The translations under genes and the position numbers were made by a program. DNA of 43,446 nucleotides from Schizochytrium sp. CCTCC M209059 (taxonomy: Eukaryota; Sar; Bigyra; Thraustochytrida; Thraustochytriidae): contig KN805427.1 in the NCBI GenBank assembly GCA_000818945.1, positions 10,015 to 53,460 of the forward strand, written 5' to 3'. A model generated the notes under the pieces. That model was not told the DNA's origin, ran no database searches, and was given only the letters and a program-made list of their open reading frames with translations. This document shows, piece by piece, positions 36,934-43,446 of this stretch. Each line of letters begins with the position of its first letter. Positions within the stretch are counted from its first letter, which is position 1.

Positions 36934-38466
36934 TTAGAGCGCATTCTTCATGTCCTGGTACACCAAGCGCTTCTCCCGAGATTTGATGGTGTTGCGACTC
37001 GACTTGCCCTTGCCCTGGCCGTGTTTGTGCTTCTTACGCAAATCTCGCCGCACGCGCTGCCGAATATCATCGACCCGAGGCCGCTCCGATGCCTTGCTTG
37101 TCTGGTCAAATTCGAGATGTGCTCGTGGTCCGTCGCCGAGCGTCGCGGCATCGATGTCATCATCATCAGAAACTTCTTCTTGATGATGTTGTTCCTTTGG
37201 CTGTCCTTCTGCCCCATCTTCTTCCCTTTCCTGCTCTTTCGCGTTGACAGCGATATCGTTGCTGCTTTCCCCTGTGATTTGCTGTTCCGTCAAAGGTGGC
37301 TCTGGCGCAGCAGCTGCAAGCGAGGCTCGTGTCGCCGTGGCTTCTTTGGATGCTTCTTTGGGTGTCGACTCGTCCACCTTGGCGACATCGGCCTCACTGC
37401 CAGCCTCATCATCATCGCCTTCGTCAGCAGTGCCGTCCTCTTCATCGTCGCCATCCGACTCGTCGTCATCAGACTCGTCAGACTCGCTTTGATCCTCTTT
37501 TGATGCCATGGACTCCACGAAGCGATCAAAGTCCTTGGCCATCTTGCGCGTAAACCCAGAGGCCGCAACCTTGACGTCGAGATCGGCAACGCGGTTGGCC
37601 AGAACCTCGTCAAAGTCAGGTCGCATGTCCGCAACAAAATTGAATTTTTTCCGGAAAAAACGGCGCACGCAATTCACATCACGCTCAAAGTACATGCGCG
37701 CATTGGGATGATTGATCGAAACCATTTGCGGAAAGTCAATCACAGTCAGCTTGCCCTTTTCATTAATGAGCACGTTAAACTCGTTGAAATCACCGTGAAT
37801 CAGCCCATGTTTGGCAAAACGCTCGATCAAATCCATCATCTCCGTGTACACCGGCGCCGGATCCTCCATGTTGCGCACCTGGTTCAGAGGAAAGCCGTCC
37901 GCAAGGGACATGAGAATCACGTGGCGATTGCCATCAATGGGTGTCGGAACGGGAAAGTCGTGTTCATGCAGGATGCGCATAAACGTGAGTTCCTTGTTAG
38001 CAGCCAGACGAGACAAATACAGCCATGAGGGACTTCCACGATGCTGGTGGTAATCGCGCTTGTTTTTGATGGCACGAAAACTCGTCCGGCCGAGACGATG
38101 CAGTTTCAGGCAAAACTCCTCGTGGTCCTCGTTCAAGACCACAAAAATATCAGACTCTTTGCCAACACCAATCTGCCTGCCTACGCCTATGACGAGACCG
38201 CGCGCCACGAGCGTGCGCAGCGCCAAGAAATCGTATCCCAGGCTCGTTAGACGATACCCATCAAAATGTTGTCGGTCGTGGTGCAGCAGCTTGTGCCGCA
38301 GCAGCGTACTCAGAATCTTCTTGGCCCCGCCGAGCCGCAACGATGCAATCTGCGTTACCAACTCTACAGGCACCAGTTCATGGTTTCGCATGCCCATTTC
38401 GACCGCCGTGAGGACCCGAAAGTCCTCGCGGTCCAAGTACCGGAGTGCGTTCGCATCGAGCTTCAT
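36934..38466 (-). CDS. RIO2: RIO2 atypical protein kinase/ATPase
   Basis: RIO2 is needed for late 40S subunit maturation; it binds pre-40S particles and releases on ATP hydrolysis. The 510-residue protein has the N-terminal winged helix (1-90, LDREDFRVLTAVEMGMRNHELVP), a shortened glycine loop VGKESDIF (102-108), the catalytic lysine K121 in CLKLHRLGRTSFR, the catalytic loop HGDFNEFNVL with D226 and N231, and the metal-binding D244 in IDFPQMVS, the site that is transiently phosphorylated in RIO2. The C-terminal third (about 320-445) is acidic and low in complexity. The end (460-510) is basic with a KKHKHGQGKGK-type cluster, probably a nuclear localisation signal. The first ATG matches the family N-terminus. 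Divergent from the membrane protein at 39195. Confidence 0.96.
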   Translation of the reverse strand: MKLDANALRYLDREDFRVLTAVEMGMRNHELVPVELVTQIASLRLGGAKKILSTLLRHKLLHHDRQHFDGYRLTSLGYDFLALRTLVARGLVIGVGRQIGVGKESDIFVVLNEDHEEFCLKLHRLGRTSFRAIKNKRDYHQHRGSPSWLYLSRLAANKELTFMRILHEHDFPVPTPIDGNRHVILMSLADGFPLNQVRNMEDPAPVYTEMMDLIERFAKHGLIHGDFNEFNVLINEKGKLTVIDFPQMVSINHPNARMYFERDVNCVRRFFRKKFNFVADMRPDFDEVLANRVADLDVKVAASGFTRKMAKDFDRFVESMASKEDQSESDESDDDESDGDDEEDGTADEGDDDEAGSEADVAKVDESTPKEASKEATATRASLAAAAPEPPLTEQQITGESSNDIAVNAKEQEREEDGAEGQPKEQHHQEEVSDDDDIDAATLGDGPRAHLEFDQTSKASERPRVDDIRQRVRRDLRKKHKHGQGKGKSSRNTIKSREKRLVYQDMKNAL

Positions 38467-39194
38467 GGTGCAAGACTTTCTCTTCTTCTCCGCGTTCGCT
38501 ACGACTCAGAACTTGCGCTGTGTATGGAAACGCGCCCTGTTGGCGCAGTCGCTCCGCCTCCGCTTGCTCGTGCGCTCGTGTGCAAGCCGCTCGCGCTCGC
38601 TTCGTGCCGCGAGTTCCTGGTCTGCGCAGCAGCCACCCACTCCACTCCATCGGGCTGAGAAGACTGAAAAAAGAACGTCTGGACCTGGAACAAGAACGTT
38701 CCACCTTGGCCCGGCTGTGGCCCGGGCCGGGCGGCTGGACTTGACGTGAGTCAAAAATGTAAAATGAAGAAAGGACAATGCCATGACTGCAAATGATGTC
38801 GCGAGCCATAAGAAGTATGTGACATCTCGATGTCAGATAGTTGACGGACAGCATCCTTGTGTAGTAACCAATCAGACCAAGGTCATTCTTTATGTCTTTG
38901 ATGATGATGATGATAAGAAGAATGATGATGTGAGACGACCAAGCGGCCTGCATTCTTCTTCTTCTTCTTCTTCTTCTTCTTCTTCTTCTTCTTCTTCTTT
39001 TACTCTTTCTCAAATGATGAGCGTCATTTTCCTTCTCCTTGCTTTCTTCCTCTCTGAGCAACTTGCAGAAAGAAACGAAACTTGGCTTGTCTGTATCTGC
39101 CTTCTTTTCTCGACACACCCCACCCGCTTCTTCGCCTTCTTCTTGCAGCATCAACAATAAATAGCAAGATCAAAAAGAAAACGCAGCGTCAATC
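38467..39194. promoter_or_regulatory. Shared upstream region of RIO2 (-) and the membrane protein (+)
   Basis: 728 bases with a GATGATGAT run (38898-38912), a TTC microsatellite (38955-38999) and moderately AT-rich sequence near the plus-strand gene. GCGCAAGTT occurs in inverse orientation near 38510, a partial match to the Rpn13 promoter element. No gene supported. Confidence 0.4.
38955..38999. repeat. TTC trinucleotide microsatellite
   Basis: About fifteen TTC units in the shared RIO2/membrane-protein upstream region, roughly 200 bases before the plus-strand ATG. Confidence 0.95.
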
Positions 39195-40568
39195 ATGGCG
39201 GTACCTGTGCGCGCGCTCGCCGTAGCGGAGGCAGGCGTGGTGGCGATCTCTGCAATCCTGGCGCACTGGCTTGGAGAGTTTGAGGAGTTTGAGGAGTTTC
39301 ACGCGTCGAGCGAAGTGGATGATGACCTCGACGACGAAGAAGGAGACGCCGGCGACGACAACGGAGACGGCGACAAGTACGAAAATGGCGCGACGACCCA
39401 GGGTAAGGATGGTCAGGAGCGAGAAGCAAAGGGCGCCGAGGACACACCTAGAAAGGGCCCCAGCTTGCGTGAGCAGCAACGTGCAGAACGTCTCAAACTG
39501 CGAAAGCAGGAATGCAAGCGACTCGAAACAGAAATGACCGAAGCCGCCACTGCCGATGCGCCTGCTGCGCGAAAGAAGCACTTGGAGAAGGTCAAGGACG
39601 AAATAATCGGTAGTCGAACGCTCACTCGTGAGGACCAGCGTGTCATGCTGCGAAAGCTCATGCTCATTTATCTCGAGAAAGACGAGCCCAAACTTCGCGG
39701 CTACAATCTTACAGACGTCCGCGCGCGCCATCCGTACCCGGCATGGATTCCAGACATGGGTGGCTTTTTTTATTTGCTGGGGGGAACTGTGATCCTGGCC
39801 GCACTTATTGCGCTCACATGGGTCAGCTATTACAGGCCACGCAATCTTTTTGAGATTGCCGGGGTGCCGCCCTTCACCTTGCGAGATCCACGCTTTGGAA
39901 GCTTTATCCTTATCGCAAAGCGCCGAGGTGTTGATCCTGCCTTTGGATTGAGTGATGTCGCTGAGAAGGAGCTCTTTGCAAAGCTTCGCGATGGAAATTT
40001 TCGTGAATCGTACGACATGTTTGGCCAAGCTGAGGCAAATGTCTTGAGCCTTTGGGCGCTCTTGGGGCTCCTTTCAAGCGTATTCGGCTTCTATGCAGTG
40101 CACGTATGGGTTCTTGTTCTTGCAAGTACGTTGAGTCGCCGCCTTCACGCTGGCCTTCGCTCCGGGCTGACTGCACTCGGTGTTCTCCTATTCGTGGACG
40201 GAAGGGCTGTCATTGGATATGGAGCACCGGTACATAGTTATGATTACGTCAACCAGGCCCCCGTCCTCTGCTGGCTCACCTCGTGGGAGAAAATGTGGGT
40301 TTTTCGCTGCGTACTCGTGCCACTCGTTGTCGCAGGCTGCCTCATGTACGCAAGTTTCACGTTTGAGGACATGGAGGAGCGCAGTCTTCAAAACATTTTA
40401 AACCTCTTCCTCGACTCTACCGAAACGGAGCAGTACCTCTTTCGCGCTATCGAACATTGCCAGCAGCGACGCGAAAAGCGGGACGAGGTCCAGACGACGG
40501 TAGCACAAGCGCGGGTTCCAGGCGCCAGGTCGCGATTTCCGAGCAAGTCTAGTAAGACCTCGGCCTGA
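39195..40568 (+). CDS. Unidentified integral membrane protein with acidic and coiled-coil N-terminal region
   Basis: The 457-residue product starts with a hydrophobic stretch (~7-25) that could be a signal anchor. An acidic segment follows (EFEEFEEF, then Asp/Glu-rich to ~60), then a charged, probably coiled-coil segment (~90-160, SLREQQRAERLKLRKQECKRLE). Four hydrophobic segments occur at about 190-215, 278-305, 318-340 and 372-393. Between the first two of these is a conserved-looking hydrophilic part beginning PRNLFEIAGVPPFTLRDPRFGSF. The tail is basic and Ser-rich. I do not recognise the family. The charged segment between anchors suggests an endomembrane protein, but that is a guess. The ATG context (AATCATGGCG) is good, codon usage matches the neighbouring genes, and there are no introns, so I consider it a real gene. 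Confidence 0.75.
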   Translation: MAVPVRALAVAEAGVVAISAILAHWLGEFEEFEEFHASSEVDDDLDDEEGDAGDDNGDGDKYENGATTQGKDGQEREAKGAEDTPRKGPSLREQQRAERLKLRKQECKRLETEMTEAATADAPAARKKHLEKVKDEIIGSRTLTREDQRVMLRKLMLIYLEKDEPKLRGYNLTDVRARHPYPAWIPDMGGFFYLLGGTVILAALIALTWVSYYRPRNLFEIAGVPPFTLRDPRFGSFILIAKRRGVDPAFGLSDVAEKELFAKLRDGNFRESYDMFGQAEANVLSLWALLGLLSSVFGFYAVHVWVLVLASTLSRRLHAGLRSGLTALGVLLFVDGRAVIGYGAPVHSYDYVNQAPVLCWLTSWEKMWVFRCVLVPLVVAGCLMYASFTFEDMEERSLQNILNLFLDSTETEQYLFRAIEHCQQRREKRDEVQTTVAQARVPGARSRFPSKSSKTSA

Positions 40569-41351
40569 TCTTTATGAAATTTTCTAGAAAGGCTTCTTTG
40601 TGTACGATAGGCCGCCCACGCTGATGCAGGGGGCAAACGCTCAAAGTCACCTCATACTATCAAAAGCGACAAGAGAAGGTGTGAGGAGGGGCCCGGACGA
40701 CATGCCAGTTTTGACGTTCTTGCTACCGAAGACCGAGCAGATGACTGCAGTCAGGAAAGGTCTCAAGGGAACTTTGTCTCCCTCTTCCTCTCCTGTACGT
40801 CTCTGCGTTACCAGAATTTGCCCATTTCCCCCCCGTTGGAAGGCATATAGTGGGAGCATGCGCTCAAGATATCTATTTTTCTTATGGAGGAAGAGGAAGA
40901 GAATAGGCTATTTGCAACGCAAGAAAAAAAAAAGAGAAGAAAAAAAGAGAAGTAGGGCCTAGTCAGAAAAGAGCAAGTTATTTTTGTTTTAAATCTGACG
41001 CGATTTATACACACAACGCGGGACGTCTTTCTGTCAGGCGCACAAACTTTATGGACACAACATTTGAAGTCGTGCATCCTCGACTTTTGAACACTATTGT
41101 TCCTTTCCCAGACGATGATGTCCTTGCTGTTGTAAGTATGATGATCAATCCAGCGCGAAGAGAGAGCTGCTCCGAATGTGTGAAGAGAGAGACACGCGCT
41201 GATGCATTGAGGAATGCATAGAAAATAACACTTTGCTCCATCTCGCCGATGAATGCGATTTGGCAAAGTACCCTGCATATTCCTATTATACTCGCCCGTA
41301 ACAAACCTTTTCCCCTTTATTTGCTTTTGTTTTACAAACGAGCGCGCCGGC
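40569..41351. other. Convergent intergenic region between the membrane protein and SENP genes
   Basis: 783 bases, AT-richer, with a poly-purine AAAAGAG tract (40920-40955). Minus-strand frames running through here are extensions of non-coding shadow frames. No gene or RNA recognised. Confidence 0.45.
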
Positions 41352-43140
41352 TCATGCGCGTGTCTGGACTCCCGATTTATCCTTGCCCCAATCGAGAATA
41401 TCGAGGAGAATCCTTCGGCGAAAAAAGGCCATGTCCTGGGCGCCGAACTTGATGGGCAAACCATAGCCAGCCGTGACGGCGAACATGCACGCAAAGACGC
41501 CGCAGTCAACGGAGTTGGATTGCTGAGGCGCCGTCTTGGCAAGTTCCAATGACCAATCAGACAAACTAAGGTCTTGTGTGTATGCCTCGAAGTACAAGTC
41601 ACGCACCCAGCGTGCCAAAAACTTGAGGCCGCGAATACCATATTGGGCACGGAGAAGCGAGTCGTAGCAAACGATCCGCTTGCGCGCAAGGTCGATGACC
41701 GCCGTCCGCCAATGATTGCCTTCGTGAAGCGGCACGACGATGCGATCATAGTCTGCGAGCTCGAACTTGATCCAGCGCCGGACATTCTCGTACGAGTACG
41801 TCAATCTCTCATTTGGGTCGTCCGTTCGTCGATTTGATAATTTGGTGAAAAAGTGCGTATTCAGAATTTTGGTGCCATCATCGCCTGCGGGTCTCCCGGA
41901 CCAAAGCTGACGCTTGTGCTGGACACGTTCCTGGACCGTGGCAAGAAAGAAATTAATCACTTCGTCATTGAGCCATTCACCGTCTCGGAGGCACTGTAGA
42001 TCCCGACGCGTGATCTTCGTTGGTCCCATGGCAGCAAGAACCCGATCCTGATCTTTAGAAGAAGAGAGCGCGGCATTAATGCGCTTGATGTCTGCAGGTG
42101 ATATTCTCTCACCGCAGGGTCCTCCCAACGCCGAAGGTGGATGGTGAAGAGGAGGCAACTGGACGTGGCTCCAACCTGCACGAGACGTTGTTGCCTTACC
42201 TTTCTTTCGCGCCTTTTTGGCATCGCAAAGTCGACCCTTGTCGTCGTCAGACTCAGCGTCACTGCTCTCACAAAGATCAATAACAGGCGACTCCTGAGAC
42301 AAGGAAGTGCCGAAAGATTCAAGATCACCGCGCTGCAGCTTTCCTCGCTTCGATGTAGCTACAAGAGATTTACTTGCCCGGTACGATGACGGAAGCAAAG
42401 GTTTGAGCGGAGTGGAAGCCTTCTTTCTTGAATTCTTGTGCGAAACATTCGAAGTCCAGGATGTCTTTTTGCGGGTTTGATCACTGCTCGCCTCGGGAAC
42501 TTTCCGGAAGCTGAGCATTTGGCTAAAGGCTTCGCCTCGGACCCGCGAGAAAGAGTTTCTCGAATAGTCTCGCGCGTGCAGAGGTTTTGAAATTCGAGCT
42601 ACCTTCTCTTGTTCCCTGAGCAAAGCAGTCTGCCACTTTATCGCTGCTCGCCTACGTTTGTCTCTCTCCACGGGCGACTTGGCCAAACTTGGTCGTCCTT
42701 CGCCTCGTAGAGGTGATGTGAAGCTACTCGTACTCGAAGTACTGCAGAGGCTATTACTTCGCGTGCCTCGACTGATTACTTTAGGTGGCGAGGAACGATC
42801 AAGATCTTTCGCAAATGGAGACGGGTCCTGGGCTGCAGATTGCGAAGACGCAGCCTCTACGACATGTCCGTTGGCAGAATGTGTAGACGCCTTTTTTGAA
42901 TTGACGAATCGGGGCTTTTTGTCCCTGCTCCACCCGTGTGGACTCCTGCACAATTCATCGGAAGGAAGGCAAACACGTGGTGTAGACGTCGTTGCGGCAC
43001 GTTTTTTGCCTCTAGCATGCGCACGCTTGTTCTCCTCTGCGTTTTGGACGTCATACAATGCGCGAGGCGCTTTATCTGGCTCGGTCTTCACCCCTGTGAC
43101 GTCAAGCACTTCCTGGCCATCGCTCTCCTTGGTTGTTGTG

Positions 43141-43193
<53 letters not shown>

Positions 43194-43388
43194 TCTGATC
43201 TTCTTCTTTTTCTTCTTCTTGTTCTTCTTCTTGTTCTTCGTTTTCTTCATCTCTCCGCTCAAGCCGAGGCCGTCGCTCGCCGTCGCGTGCTCCTTCTTCT
43301 TCGCCGCCGCGCCGCCGGCCTGGCCCTCACGCTGGCCCTCGCCATGGTCCGCGCCCGGGCTCCAGCCCAGCATGGACCAAAACCACAT
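41352..43388 (-). CDS. Ulp1/SENP-family SUMO-specific cysteine protease
   Basis: It processes SUMO precursors and removes SUMO from proteins. The protein has 678 residues. The N-terminal ~450 are low complexity and include a Lys/Asn-rich run followed by an ~18-residue Gln tract (about 65-85) and Ser/Arg-rich segments with possible nuclear signals. The C48 peptidase domain occupies ~455-670: ITRRDLQCLRDGEWLNDEVINFFL, the catalytic His559 in EGNHWRTAVIDL, Asp576 in CYDSL, the oxyanion Gln623 and nucleophile Cys629 in QQSNSVDCGVFAC. It resembles SENP1/2 and Ulp1 more than SENP6/7 because the domain is not split. HWRTAVID differs from the more usual HWCLAVID, but the triad is intact. Start: first ATG at 43388, with a second at 43373. 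Confidence 0.94.
43141..43193 (-). repeat. CTG/CAG repeat encoding a polyglutamine tract in the SENP gene
   Basis: About seventeen perfect CAG codons on the coding strand, preceded by an AAG/AAC-rich segment coding Lys and Asn. Length polymorphism between strains is likely. Confidence 0.95.
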
Positions 43389-43446
43389 GGCCGCGCAACA
43401 CCGCCGCGCGCGGCCTCGCGCCCGCCTCCCTCGCGCGGCCTCCCCG
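43389..43446. other. Start of the SENP upstream region
   Basis: 58 bases of GCG-rich leader; cut by the window end. Confidence 0.3.

Overview
This is a gene-dense eukaryotic nuclear window. The markers are divergent histone H3 and H4 genes, a HECT E3 ligase, a Ulp1/SENP SUMO protease, the proteasome ubiquitin receptor Rpn13, RIO2 kinase and cytosolic ribosomal protein L6. Most genes are single uninterrupted reading frames. Coding DNA is GC-rich with strong C/G in third positions, and intergenic DNA is full of tetranucleotide microsatellites. The two introns I can define use GTACGT donors and CTAAC branch sites. A complete-looking chorismate synthase, a CRT-like transporter and bacterial-type transporters next to typical eukaryotic genes suggest a free-living protist. 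My best guess, by inference and not by database search, is a stramenopile of the thraustochytrid (Labyrinthulomycetes) type.

Layout, left to right. 1-10 kb: glutathione-dependent formaldehyde dehydrogenase (+), a YeiH/UPF0324 transporter with a possible organelle presequence (+), two tandem YdcZ-type DMT transporters (-), then a decayed-looking stretch with a signal-anchor ORF running into a 22-bp tandem repeat. 10-20 kb: MATE exporter (+), type I L-asparaginase (-), UBE3B/UBE3C-like HECT ligase (+), a perfect 177-copy CAAG microsatellite, and histone H4 (-). 20-30 kb: histone H3 (+), cytidine deaminase (-), chorismate synthase (+), acetoacetyl-CoA thiolase (-), a spliced Rpn13 gene with two competing 3' exons (-), and a Lys/Arg/Ser-rich nuclear protein (+). 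30-43 kb: CRT-like transporter (-), a TFIIB-type zinc-ribbon protein with an added zinc finger (-), spliced RPL6 (+), a possible broken gene (+), RIO2 (-), an unidentified membrane protein (+) and a SENP/Ulp1 protease (-).

The genes are housekeeping genes, not one pathway. They are packed as alternating divergent and convergent pairs, so most promoters serve two genes: H4/H3, cytidine deaminase/chorismate synthase, Rpn13/KR-rich protein, TFIIB-like/RPL6, RIO2/membrane protein and asparaginase/HECT. Several of these shared promoters contain symmetric or repeated sequence elements. There is a loose protein turnover theme (HECT ligase, Rpn13, SENP), but nothing shows co-regulation. The most interesting observations are the alternative Rpn13 C-termini, the palindromic H3/H4 promoter, the seven-copy CGCAAGT cluster upstream of Rpn13, the TFIIB-like protein, and two stretches that look like eroded genes.
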